From Polydactylus sextarius (lineage: Eukaryota; Chordata; Actinopteri; Polynemidae), in NCBI GenBank assembly GCA_016801845.1, contig CM028927.1, positions 11,434,001-11,498,000 on the forward strand: 64,000 bases of DNA. The letters run 5' to 3'. The stretch's first letter is position 1. Every line of letters begins with the position of its first letter. A program made the position numbers and the translations under genes. The notes under the pieces are model-generated. The model was not told the origin of the DNA and did not search any database. It was given only the letters and a program-made list of their open reading frames with translations. Shown here piece by piece: positions 14,697 through 28,706 of the stretch.

Positions 14697-14835
14697 TATG
14701 TGTGGATTGACATCTATTTGTGTTTTCGGATGTATTTTACCTGCAAATCCCTTGTGACACTGATACTGTGGTGAAAATACCAGATTATGTGAATGGCTGT
14801 GCACGCATGCCTGTAAAATGTGTCTATGTAAGTGT

Positions 14836-14871
<36 letters not shown>

Positions 14872-17800
14872 CTGTTAACCGTACGTGTTCTTGCAACCTA
14901 CCACTGAACAAACTAATTAAGAAACAAACGCTGCTTCAAACCAAGCAGAAAATTACCTCCTAACTCTAACAGGACGACCCAAGGACAGACAAGCAGGTTC
15001 TCTATCACATACAGTCAGAACAGACAGTCAAATAAAGGCTTAGTTGGTTTATTAAACAACAAGCATGTGTTGTTTTCATCACCCGGCTGAGTGTAGCTTC
15101 AGCAGTAGATTGTGGCTTTCCAGCACAAGTGTTCATGTACAGTAATATTCTTCTTTGGATTTGCATGAAGAATCTCCACTCAGAGTAGATAGCCTTACAC
15201 TTTTACCCCATTGGTCAACCAGTCAAGCTTCACTGTTAAAGTAGACAAACACCATTGAGTCTGTTCCATCATCTTGTTGCAGCCGACGCAAAATGTGTGT
15301 TGTCCCAAGTTGCACTTTAGACGTTTTACTTGTGATGGGAGATGGAATGTAATTATTACCCTGCTACTATATGGAAGTTGTTCACTTTCAGTAGATTTTG
15401 AGAGTAAATTGCTTGTGAGTGTCTCTATCAGTCAATACTGCAACTCTAGCTAATCCTGTGGTATTTCACAGCCAATAGCTTCCAATTAAGTACTGCTATC
15501 CAGGGAGATGTCGCTGACAGTATCAATAACATCTATCTGACCTTCTGTTCTACTTTCTGTTCCCCTTCTTCTCTTCTCTTCTTGTCTCTCCTCTTCTCTT
15601 TTCTTCTCGTCTCTCCTCTCCTCTTTTCTCTTTTCTGGACACCACACCCATGCTGTTGTAGCTGTCAGCATTGTATTAGTGTCACTTTTAATTGTCTTTA
15701 CTGGGTTGCTACTGTGACCCATAAGTGCTATATTTTGCTGCCGGATTCATTGTGAGGCTCTTTAGCCAAGCGTCATCTAAATGGTTTAATCATAAAGGTA
15801 ATTGTCTCTCTGTTGCAGCATGGCGCCTCCACAGTGCTGTGGGCGATACCACTGCTAATTCTGCAGTTGCTACTAATAACAATGACCTTGTGTGTTTTTT
15901 CTATTCACAGTGAAGACATGTGGCAGTAATCTTCAAGGTCCATCAGGAACCTTTACGTCTCCTAACTTCCCAATACAATATGAGAGCAATGCCCAGTGTG
16001 TGTGGATAATTACAGCTTCAAATCCCAATAAGGTAAATCTCTTTTCTTTTTGTGCCTCTGTCAAACAAGCTCAACACAAGTTGTTGTTAATTAACACACA
16101 TTGCTAATCATTTATAATCTGAATGGATTATGACCATTTGATGTGTTTATCGCATTACAACATAGCCCATTTTCAAGGATACTGAAGCAGTTAAATATTG
16201 AGAAGCTGATAATAACTCCCACCAATAGCGGAAATTTAATCCTACAGGTGAGATATGGGACAGACGTGGAGCTTATGAAATGTTAAACAGGCAACATCAG
16301 CATTGGCACAGTGAGAGTGGGGAGAGCATGTTATCATAAAGTCTCCTTTTTGTAAAGTGTATGTTGAATATGCAGTATGTTGCAGTGTGAAAAGTAAATC
16401 ATGTATGAGTGTAGCAACACAAGCTCAAGCTGTGCTCCTGAACTCGCTCGCAGGCTTTGCTCTACTGGAATTTTATGCATTCAGTCTAATTTTAATTGAT
16501 ATAACACAGCACTTCTTACAGGCATTTACAAAGTTAGTTTAGCTACATTTTTACATAATGTTTTTAAAAATGTGTTGATACTAATTCATGCAAGAGGTGC
16601 TGTAAATGATATGCTAGTCAAGGCATATCAGTGTCTAATTCTACGTGATTGGCTAATCCTGCAAAGGGGCAGACGATAGGCTAGAGGTCAGATGGATCGC
16701 TGCAATTGGTCCCTTTATGTCCCAGGAGAAATCTGATTGGTATTCAGGAGACATCCCTATTCCTCTCAGGGTGACTGTGGTGACTCTGTCGTCAATGGCA
16801 ACACCTGCGTCAGCACCATAGGGACACCTATACACATATAGCTTTACTTACATGAACACATACACACAGTTTTCCATACGCATGTTCCTGAAATACACAC
16901 TGTAGCTGACTTTTTTTTTATCTACACAAATACAAACACGCAAACACACAGATACACTTGCTTTTTTTTTTACTTGTACTTGCTCAAATCCTTTCTCTCT
17001 CTCCTACACTCTCACACACAACTCTCTCTCTTTGTCACTGCTCAAGGCCTCTGGTTTATGGCCTAGAGCAATACATTCTCTGTTGAAGGCTACAATGTGT
17101 ACATGACTGTTCAAGGCTACAGTACAAATGCCCTCCTGCATTCTCCTGAGTGTCTGTGGACATATGTGTTGAGAGAAAGTTGAAAACGAATTCGTATGTA
17201 TTACACGTTTCTACATATCGTCTATTTCAAATGAAAACCAGATCAAGTAAAGCTACATCAGGTCTTTTTTTATAGCCCTTTATCTTGAAAGACCTTAAAG
17301 ATGGCACCTTGTCATATACCGTAATGTCCCATACTATATCACGTGTCATACACCATACTGCCTCATATATACTATACAGTTTGTCATGCACCAAACTGAA
17401 TCATATGCATGTATTTTATTACTATAGTATGTCATGCACTGTTCTGAATTATATACTGTACATGTCATGTAGTCCACTGCACCACACAGTAAACATATGT
17501 TGTATGACACTACATCAAACTAGAGGTCTTTGCAGGTCTGTAAATTTGTGCAGCTCCTGACCTGACAAGTGCACACATCCATTTAAAAACACAGACGCAA
17601 TGCACCAGGGGCAGGACACACATCCCACATAAACCACCATATAAACTACCATATCCCTGATTCAAGTCCAGACAAGGAAATGTGTTGTATGTTTGCAGCG
17701 GCCTTTCATATCTTTCTAGTGTCTTGACCCGTATACCACCAATAAAATGGAAAACACCAGAATGATAATCTCATACATAATCAACTCAAATGTCATGTCA

Positions 17801-20800
17801 AATAAAGTTCAAATAACCAACATGTCTTCCTCCTGGTCAAGATGCAGTCCCTGAACAATTAACAGATGTAGTCTCTAATATGATTCAACTTTATTATAGT
17901 AGGTTAGTCATTACATCTCCATCTGCTACAGATGCTTTTTTTTTTTTTTGCTGGTATTATCAGAATCTTTTTTTGGCATTTGTTGAGTCAAAAATACTAA
18001 GGGAGCTGAGCCCCATAGCTATTAACGTCAAACCTGACCTGAAATGGATGTCAACTCGGTTTCACAGGGCAGGACAGAACTCTGCTTTAAAATTCCCATA
18101 TTGTAGTGAGATTTCATATATTTTTGATTATAAAGCAGATTGAGGTGCTGCATGAATTCTGCAAAGGCATAAGAAATGCTAAATACAAGCAGAAATGCAT
18201 ACAGGCCATATTCAGAAACTTTCACACCATATTGAGATTTTGACACTACTCACAAAGGTATCTTCTAATGGATAGCAAAACTTCAATTTAAATGCAGGTG
18301 TAAAATGTTGGAGCTTTTCAGACCGTATTTGACCAACATATTTTTTGCAAATCGGAGAGTTAAAACCCGGTCTGTGGCCTCGGTCATTAGTTACACATTA
18401 ATAGAAATTGTGTGCGACAGAGGAGTGGAGGCTTATTAATACACTAAGCCTATTTAAAGAGCTCGATGAAGATACAAAGCAAGAAGAACGGATGAGCATG
18501 ACTTAAAGTGACAAATCCTTAAGTGTGACTCTTAAACCATCTCCCATCTTCATTAAATTTTCATCTGTCTTGGCAAGTTGTTGTACTCATGTGGGACACC
18601 TGTGAAGAAGCACATGAGAAATGATTCATATTGGCTAAATTATGAATAACATCAACCTCAATCTGTAAATCTTCATCTTGCTCATGGATTAGCATCAACA
18701 GTACAGACTTGTCTCGCTGCCATCAGATAAGTGTCATTGCATGATTTTTAGCTGAATTTACACAAAGATGCTTTGAAGTCTGTGAAGTCAGTAGTATTAA
18801 TCATTTTGAAGATACAAGTTTTCCAGAAATGTCAAGTATGTGAAGTTAAGAAATACTGAAGTGACATTATGTGTCATTTCAAGTAACTTTTTCAGTTAGT
18901 CTTGGATGAGACGTACTTGAATATGAATATCATACATTTTAATGCATTTTTGTTTAATGAAATAGATGCTTTTTAAAAATTTTAAAGGTTCTTAATTTGA
19001 AATTCACAATTTCAAGATTGCTAATAAACACATGGACAATGGGCACCTTCCTGTAAAAGGTTTAGACACAGGTCACATTCATGCTAATTTAGGGATTCAC
19101 ATTGTGTCATGGTTCAGTGGACATTTACAGGTTCATAGACGATTTTAGACGAGTAAAAGCTAATTTACTAGATCCAAAAACAGCCTTATGTTGGGCAGGT
19201 GGCAGAGACAAACAAACAGTAGGGAATTGGCAGGTAAACAACAGGTAACAAGCGAGAATGGCCAGAACAGAGTGAGAGCACTGACGATCTGGTGTACTGG
19301 CAGTAAAAATCTGTCCTCAATTAGGAGGCTGATGAGGGAATGAGGGGAAAGCTTAGCAGGCAGGTGAGTGGTGAGTTTATCTCCTAAAGAGAGAAGGCAA
19401 CAGAAAAGATCGAGACACTCTGGGAGCCAGAAGAAAGAAAGTCTGGGGCTGAAGAAGGGGGGAGATGGGGAAGAAGGTGATGGTCCAAGCGGCACAACAT
19501 TCAGAATAAGAGAACTGTCCCAACTGAGCCTGCCTCTTTCACTAGCAGTACATCTCTTTCTTTTTTTTTTATTGCTTGTACATGTCTCTCCCTTTTTCAT
19601 CCTGTACTCACTTTCTCTCATCCTCCCTGTCTCATGCTTCTTTTTCTATCTTTTTTACACTGTCTATCCCTCCTCCTCTCTCACTCCCAGAGGCTCTGTC
19701 CTCAGAATTACCCAGATTCTTCATTTAAGAACTCAGCCTGAAACCATCACTTACTATGGAGAGAGGGAAAGTAGAGAGGAGGAGGAGGTGGAGGAAGAGG
19801 AGGAGGAGAAGGAAGAGGAGTAGGGCTCTTTCGGGGAAAAATCTGTATTTCACTGTTTCACTCATATTTCTTTCTTCATTACGCCCATTCCCATACATGC
19901 CCTACATTTCTCACTATCTGCATGGTTTCTACAGTTCATCCTCTTCTTCTTTTTGACTCATTCCCTCCATCCTTCTCTGACTCTATATCTGGCCATACCT
20001 TTGCTCCCTCTCTCTTAGGTTAAGTGATAATGGGGTTCTATAGCTCTCTGATGTTATTGCTTCATTTAGTTTTGGCAGAATGAGCCTTTAGAGCCAATTC
20101 ATTCTCTCCTGTTCTCATTTAACCTTGGGAAAGGCAGGACGGGATGGCCATTACTAGACTTCTTCTCTTCTCTTCTCTTCTCTTCTCTTCTCTTCTCTTC
20201 TCTTCTCTTCTCTTCTCTTCTCTTCTCTTCTCTTCTCTTCTCTTCTCTTCTCTTCTCTTCTCTTCTTTTGTCTCCTCTTCTCTCAAAAGACAGCTCTCAT
20301 GATACCATTGAGTTGTCTTCACTTTCCCCATCATTTACTTTCTTCTTGTTTTCTTCCCCACCAGTGAGCCAAACCACTTTCTTCACAGTCTGTTTATGAT
20401 GCGTGAGATATGATGAAATGTGTGGTAACTTAATTGCTACTGGTTGCATTCAGTTATGTGTGTGTATATATATATATATATATATGACTAATAAGTCTGA
20501 GTACACAGCTAATGCACGGAAAAGGCTCTGTTATATACATTGACAGCTTTGTGTGAACTGCCTTGGCATCACTTAATACCCATTTGCACACACACTGTCA
20601 TGCATAACAAGAAGACTTCTGTATTTCAGCACTGCCATAACACATATTTAGTTAAAATCACTGTGAGAAACACAAAGTAAGTAACTCGGTGAACAAACAA
20701 GTAACTCAGTGAGAAGGGAAAGTTACACTTATTGTTAGACTTTAGGTCTACAATCAGATGCACTCACTGAGGCAGGGATCATGTTAAAAATTGTTAAATG

Positions 20801-20859
20801 TTTAGCAAAAGAGCACTGTTATTTAAATGCATTTTCAGTAAAGTCGTTGCGTAGCAACA

Positions 20860-20894
<35 letters not shown>

Positions 20895-21560
20895 ATGGAT
20901 GGCCTTTCCTACAGGTTCATTTTCAGAGTTGGTCTCTAAAAAGCAGGTACCTGGCAGATTCAGCTCAGAAGTAAAGGAAAAACACTAAGTTGCAACAGAG
21001 TCGAGACATCAGTCTTCATCAGCTAAAGCCCGGCCCAGCCTTTCTCACAATGGCACAACTTATACCATCGAGGCGGCAGCACGTTCAAGGGGAGTGAGCA
21101 AGTGGCAGAGGGTTTACTGTTATACTGTTGCAGACAATTTGTTATTCCTTAAGCCTGTCTGTGGCTGCTTTACATCACCGACTGTGTTGCTCACCTGCTG
21201 TTTCAGATATTCCTACAGTAACTGTATCTGCAAGGTATCCCTAGATCTTATTATGGTATGGTAAGGGAGGAGCCTCCCCCACCTCATTGTCTCCACGACA
21301 ACCAAAAGGAAGTGCTTTATCAAGCAGAAATCCAATTCTGTCGCCTCATTGGCTAAAAGCCATAGATGGATGAAAAGAAGAAATGTTGCAGCCAGTTAGA
21401 AAGAAAGAGACCGAGAGGATGACAGCAAGAGAGAGAAAGACAGAGAGAGCTAAGAGGGATAGAGGGAGAGAGAGCGAAAGAGATGGATGTTTGCATGAAC
21501 ATCAACCAATTAGAGGAGAGGAGAAATATGTAGAGTGTTTAGTCTCATCTATCACATATA

Positions 21561-21608
<48 letters not shown>

Positions 21609-24600
21609 ACACTAAGAGAGATATAGAACCCGCGCATAAACATTAACCACCGCACTGTCAGTAATGAAGCTCCAAAATAAGTTGACTTCAGTTCAGCATT
21701 CACAGTTATGGACCCACACACACACACACATAAAAACACATGGACTCGGTTTAATGTAGTTATATCCTAGCTGTGTTTAATGCTGTGTGAACAGTGCTGA
21801 TGTGGCATTAGGGTTCTCTGTAAAGGACATATACAAGGAGATAGCTGTACCAGCTTCCATCAGTGCAACACACAGACCTTCCTCTGTTCTTATCAACTGC
21901 ACGGCCAAACAGGGCTTGTCTGTTTCCTGCCACAGAATCAGAAGAGACAGGATAGTTTCTATCGGCTGGCCAACTAAGCCACTGATAGTCATTATTTCCA
22001 GCATTTTATATCTCAAGGTATTTGCTCAATAACTGTTCCCTTTCTCAATTTTCATTCAAGCACATTTTTTACACTATTTTTCACCTATTTTGCAATAAAG
22101 CTGTCGAAATACATTCCGCAGCACATGCAAATGTAAGTCAAATAACTTTTAGCTTCTACAAAAGGTAAAATTCCTCTTTTCAAACTCACAGGTTAATGGA
22201 AGCTACAGAAGCACAGCATCTACTTACAGCTGTGACTCAATATGAACCATGTAATATGTTCCTGCAGTGAAATGTTGGTTGAAATTCTTTAGTAAATACA
22301 GAACGGATGAACAATATGATTTTTTTTTTTTTTTTTTTTTTGATACTGCATTACCTGCATTAACATGTAGCTTGTAAGTTGAACGTATAATGTTAAGAGT
22401 AAAAGACTAAATACATATACATTACAACCATTACATTTTATGTTTGTTCATAGATAGCATCTTCTCTGCTGATACATATTTTAGGATCAGACATAAACCT
22501 AATGTTTAAGGATAAACCTAAAACGTTTTAACCTTAAGCACATCAGGTTTGCTGTTTAGGAAAATCTGGTCTCTGTGCACATATGTTTTTTTTGCTGCGC
22601 GTGCAGAATTTCCTGTGATAATAGCCTCAGTGAGATAGATCTTTAGAGGTGAGGTTAGAAATCATAAATGTACTTAAATGTTGTTGCCACAAGAAATGAG
22701 AGAAAGTATGCAGCAGGGAATTTTAATGTGATAACTATAAATCTTTTTTTTAGATCTGATCTTGGTTTTTGATGATAGAGTGTGTGTTAAAAAAGAGAAA
22801 AAACGGTCATCACATACCGTATACTGGTGTACATTATTTATGCTCAGACTTGCAGTTGTATTGAAATGCGACTTCGGGCTCAAAGAAATAATGTGATAAG
22901 TGTGAAAATGGTGACTATGTAATCACAGAAATAGACACATTAATCTCCACCAAGCTGTGCCTGTCTGTCTGAGTGTTTGTGTGTGACTGTGTTAGTGTGT
23001 ATATGTTTGTGTGTTTGTGTGCCAGTGAGCTTGAGTCTTTTTACGTGTGTATGCTTGCCAGAGAGAGTTTAGCAGCTTTGTAGGTAATGCTTTAATCCAA
23101 TCTGCTGCCTTCCATGCCAATAAAACTGAGTCAGCATTGTGAGCAATGGACAGATCACTGCTTCATCCCTCGTTTGACTTTTACGATCACATCGTGAGAT
23201 GACGACAGCGGTGGTGTTTTCACTTGTTGTATCTCATGTAGGCTTAATGTCAAACGAAATGTTACTATGCCTCAGCTGCCGCAAGCTACATCAAGAATTG
23301 TTGTTGCTCCTAGTTATAGAAAAAAGTAAGTTGTCTCCACAAACAAAAGCAAATCAGGCAACACTGCTAAGGGATAAGTAGTTAAACAGCAGGTCAAAGA
23401 AAAGGTGTGTGTTCAGCTTCTTTTTATTCTGTTCCATCTTTCGTCATAGATTCGGTGATTAAGGCCGCAGTGACAGGATAAACTGTTTACACTTAAGCAT
23501 GTACACCAGTGGTTATCTTGTCCCCGAGTGCTCAAGTTGCAGATAGTGAAGGGAAAAAAAAGTGAGCGCGTCAAACAGAATCCATGAATACAGAGTCGAG
23601 AAGCAGCTGTTCAGAAATGAGAGGACATTGAGATACTCGTAAATATGCACAATCTTAACACACCAGCATGCAGAAGTCTCAGACCTGTGTGAATGTTTTT
23701 TAGATGTCTTTGAAGTTCTTCAACAGAATATTGAATCTGGAAATCTAAAAATTCCTCACAAGGAAAGAGGAAAAGGAAAAGGAGGGAGCACACAGCAAGT
23801 GAGGTTTCAATCCTTCCCCCGAGGGTCAAGTCATAATTCTGGTTTGAAATATTCTAACACTGTTCATTGCTAACATCAAAGAATCATTATTACCCCTCAC
23901 TCCTCTCTGTTTCCTCCTCCCTTTCTCTCCTCCCCTCTTCAATCTGCCTTCATCTTCTTCCCTCTCTCTATGTCACACCCCCTCCACCCCATCTCGTGCA
24001 TTATTTCTCTTTTTTCTTCCTCCTCCTCTCTCCTTTTTTTTCCTCTTCTTCTCTGCCAAATGTGTTTCTCTCTGGTCTTAGATGAAACAGAAAGTGTTGG
24101 TTTAAGAATTCCTGATCAGATTTGAGCCGTGTGCTGATTCACACAGCTTTGTGTGCAGGGCAGGACGTTCCACGTTCCTTATGCCGTATTAAATAAACTC
24201 ATGCCACATTGTGGAACACATTAATACATTTTAATGACTCACCTTTGGTCCAGCATAATTCCATGAAAAGGAAACATGTCTTTGATATGGTCATAGGTGA
24301 AAGTCTATACATAAAAGCAGCCATGAACCATGGGCTGCCTATGATTGAGGTCAATGGAGGGCAGTATCTGTTTAAAGATATATTTTTGACTTTATTCTTT
24401 AATTTCCACAGTCCACATTCCTCTTTTAATTTTTTTCTTTGCTGATATTTTTCTTATTTATGTTTGTTTTAAACCTCAACATTTCAGAATTTCTGTTGAT
24501 GATTTTTTTTTTTTTTTTTTTTTATGAAATGTTATGTTTTTACAATCAAGCCATCATTTTAATTTAAAGAATATTTTCATCTTATGAGGAAAAGTTGCAG

Positions 24601-27600
24601 TCTTTCACCACTGGAGCTGGAATTTTAGGAGACATTTTGCTCTTTCCTTTCAGCACCCCTCTTTCTATATTAGGTACCATTGTCTACATACTAAGAGCAG
24701 ATGATCATTAAAGTCATATTATTAAACATGTTTCTATGTACTTGGCTGTGTTTCCTGTGTCTGAACTCTAGGTAATCCAGATCAACTTTGAAGAGTTTGA
24801 CCTGGAGATTGCCTATGATACACTCACCATAGGAGATGGAGGGGAGGTGGGAGATCCCACAACTATACTGCAAGTGTAAGTATTCTACCATCTGTACTTA
24901 CTCCAAGTTACAAACTGCGAAACAAAACAACCATTTAAGAATAGGGACTATCAAATGCAATAAGACTGTAAATCGCCCAGTGAGAACGTGCAGTCTTTGT
25001 TTGTTATATGTATATAAAGTCAACTTTATTTAATTATCCATCTGTGAATCACAGGCGGCAGATCCCACACTGTATCACACCTTTAACAATGCCAACATAC
25101 CCTTGCTAAAAAAAAAACCCAAATAAATAAATAAAAAGAACACTGTTAGTTAGTAAGTTAAGTATCACTAATATGGTGAACTTTTCAATAAAAATTCATT
25201 AAAAAACTCACAATGGCCTTCAAATTAAGGACACTGCTTGGGAATCATGCATAATTAGTTGAGTTGTTTTACTAGTGCTCAAAAGATGAGACACACACAC
25301 AGCGGGGTCCGTTGTTAAGTAGATGATTAGAACAGAGCAGCGTTTGACAAAGTTATGTGAAACTAATAACTTTCAGAAAATGTGCTGTGCTTTACTGATT
25401 TTTTTTTTTTTTTTTTTTGCCTTTTTCTCTGTGATTTCATAAAACAGATTGTGCAATTGAACATTGTTGTTCCATAATGACCAGCTTGACTCCATAAGAA
25501 GCAGTGTGATTGTTGTGCTATCAAACGCTGGAATCTAATTAATCAGTCAAAAATACCACTTGTACTTTCTGTCTTATATTCTTTCTGGTTCTTGATGTGA
25601 GCTGTCGGCTTCATCTCTGCGTCATCTTGTTGCATTTGGTCGAATCATAAAAACAGCAGTACATTATGTGCGTGCTGCTTTTAAGAAGAAGGAGCGTTCC
25701 TTGGTGTTGAAAATGCTCTGCTGTGCCCAAAAGCACAACAGATGCAGAGGCTTTACAAAGCAGCTGATTTTAGTTCACTTTGCATGTGGTCGCTGTTAAC
25801 TTTCATGTCTAAAAGGTGCTGACAGTCTGAAAAAAAGGCAGATAGTATGAATGTACTCTGAGCAATTTGTTTGCCTGTGGCAGCATTCTGCTAAGTCAAA
25901 CCAGAGCATTCAACTCAAACGCACTATGCTCCAGCAATTTAGTCACCCTTATAGCAGTGTGTGAGAATTTGATTATGACTGTGATTTCAGTGATGAAACC
26001 TAAACTTTCTACAATACCACTTCTGGTGATATGATTTAATAGAAATGTATTTTTTGTGCTCCAGCCTGTCAGGAAGCTTTGTTCCTGACCTAATAGTCAG
26101 CATGACCCACCAGATGTGGCTTCACCTGCAGTCAGACGAGAGCGTTGGATCTATAGGATTTAAGATAAACTATAAAGGTAAGTTGTGAGCATGTGTTTGT
26201 GAATTTAAAAGAGGAAAAGAAAATCGTTGGGGGTAATTATACTTGTAAAAAAGAATTTTCAAACTTAAACAGTAGATGTCAACTTTTATAGCAAACCTTA
26301 ACTAGTAGAACTGATTTATGTGAAAGCACATAAATACTTGATTTCTTAATGACGTGATCACTTGCTTTTGCCATGATAATTGGATTTTAAGATAAGATAA
26401 AACAGGAACATCAGGAGGCATGCTTGCTTTGTTCATTGTCCCTGGTCCTATACCGTCCTTTGTTTGTCAGGTTGCTTAATATGGAATTCTTTAAAGCTAG
26501 TGACTCCGGGGAAATCTTGAGAAATGGAGGGAAATTCAATGTGCCATTATCCTGCAATTATAACCTGTGGCCACAGTGACTGCTTTCCAACAGACCTACA
26601 GTCTTTGTCTCAGTTTGAATCTCAACTCACGGGAAAATTCAAATACATGCCGTGCATTAAACTTTGAACCGCTCAGAGAGAATAGATTAACTAGGAGCTA
26701 GGAGAGGATGCTCGCAGAAATGAAATGGGGCCAGAGCCAATGATGTCTTAAGCCGCAGAAGAGCAGCAGGTCAACACAGGTCACCATCAATCAGTTCAGC
26801 AGCGTAGAGGGTTTTGTTTGAAGATGCTTTCTCTTTATTAAGGATGGCTTCAAGGTGATGTCAAGTATGTGGGTGTTGGTGAACTCTCAGACACTATTGT
26901 CTAGATTGAGACTCATCAAGTCATGTTTTTCTAGTTGTGATTAATTCTCTTTTTTAAAAAAACACATTCAGCTACACATTACTTTTATCTGAATATCATT
27001 TAAAACAGCACTCTTGCCATAATGTCATTAATTTTAGTGAAGTTTTTTTCTATGTTTGAGAGCAGCCAGTTTAAAGAGTGGAGGACAATGAGACATTGTC
27101 TTGAGATATAGTATTTTCTAGTACTTAATACTTTTTTCAATGTGAAATTCCAATGAAAGAAAAAGAACAATCAGTCTAATTGAATTAAACATTCTTTATG
27201 TGATTATATTTAAACTAAAGATTTAGCAGTATTCAAGAACACTCAAACACAAAATGATCAAACAATACAAATCTCTGTTTCTCTGAGTGAAAACCATTTT
27301 CTTTTTTCACTGATTTTATTTCAGCAGCATGTGCTACAGTCTGCTCTAAACTATGCTACAGTTGAAAACACAAACACATGAAGAAATGCTTGTTAAAAGG
27401 GAGGCACGCAAATTTTAAATCATAGAGGGAATCTGCTTAGGGGCTCCACAATATCCTCATCCATTTCTCCTGAGTAATTTCTCCATAGAGATCAATAGAA
27501 AAATTAATGGACAGAACCACCATCTAAATGCATTCATGCTTAAAATAATGCTTCATTGTATGGCCCCTTTTATTTGTAGGGATTTACATTGCAGTGGTTG

Positions 27601-28667
27601 TGCTCCACTTTTAACAATGGATAATATATTTCCATTATATTTATCCCAGAAGGATAATCAAACCCCAGAATTGTGTTGTAGATGTTCATTGGATTCAAGG
27701 GGTTATATTTCCAGCCAGTATTGTCTTGTCACTTGATTTGGTGTTTAAGTATAAAGGTATAGTCAGTTGTGAGGTAACATGAAACTGCATAATTCACAAG
27801 TTTACTTTACATTTATATATTCTCTAATAACAATATTTGGGGGACCTTTATCAACATAGTCCATTTTAATGTGAAATGGTTTCTGGCCCAACCATCTAGA
27901 GCCAATAATATAAAGATTTCTAAGAAAGTGTGAGTGTTCTGGATTGCCATACACTGCAGGAAAGAAAGGGTATTAAATATTTACTTTGAATTTATATGTT
28001 TTCTAAGTGTGGCTTTCTCACTCAAACCCAAATACCCTGAAACATTCTGTCACTACTCAGTGTGTGATAAATGTGTTTGTCTCAGAGCACTGGTTCCATC
28101 ACCCACAAGATTTACTATAAAGGTGGGGCAGTATTAGTGGGCGGCTATGTGAGATGTACGTGCATTTTTGAGAAATGTGAGAAAGGGACTGTGCGTGTGT
28201 GTCTGTTCCTACAGCCACATCTCGTAGACCTTGGCTATGAAATATAAACATTATCAGTAAGTCAGCCTTGCTAAGCCTTACTGCAAGTCACCGATGCACA
28301 ATGTATGTGTGTGTGTGTTTGTGTGAGGGTGTGTGTCAGACAGGTCCTCCATCAGTGAACCAACGAAGCTCTACCAACAAGTCACTCACCTCTTTCACTC
28401 GTCACATTCTCCCTCTCTCCCCTTCTCTCTTTGTTTGTTTCTCTATTGGTCTCATTTTTCCTCATTAGCCATCTCTCTACCCCACACTCTCTCTTTCCCT
28501 TCTTTCTAAAATCACAGCATTTTCTCTGTCAGTTACTCAATAATGCACCATTGTTTGATCTCACTGCCTCTGCCGTCCTCTCTCTCAACCCATTTCCTGT
28601 ATCAGACACCTATCTTCTCTCTTGTTGGCTTTCACCTGAGCAGTACTTCTCTCTTTTTTTTTTTACC

Positions 28668-28706
<39 letters not shown>

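Larger units (their letters stand above)
5099..15910 (+). other. intron, 10.8 kb, rich in microsatellites and repeats
   Basis: The largest intron in the window, between Sushi 2 and CUB 3. No exon recognised. It holds a dispersed-repeat-like block (about 6370-6650), GA and TG arrays (10012-10203), a 15-bp inverted repeat (10928-10958), an ATT array (12745-12785), a small GC-rich hairpin (13113-13142) and the 814-bp palindrome (13817-14630) with its flanking TA/TG arrays. Pyrimidine-rich sequence lies at about 15541-15633. Confidence 0.7.
16033..24771 (+). other. intron, 8.7 kb
   Basis: No exon recognised. Contents include three ATTGG motifs near 16649-16740, a degenerate tandem repeat (17311-17480), a dispersed-repeat-like block (19160-19375), purine- and pyrimidine-rich sequence at about 19380-20010, a TCTTC array (20161-20265), poly-A at 20862-20891, GA-rich sequence near 21400-21485, CA arrays (21565-21606, about 21716-21730) and poly-T runs (22320-22341, 24503-24523). 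Confidence 0.7.

Noticed and set aside
13674..14868. Treating the palindrome as a segmental inverted duplication or assembly artefact
   Set aside because: The arms differ by many mismatches and gaps, which fits an old element better than a recent duplication or misassembly, though this was judged by eye.
19160..19823. Two opposing open frames of about 150 residues
   Set aside because: They fall in a repeat-like block and a purine/pyrimidine-rich block with biased composition; no recognisable protein features.
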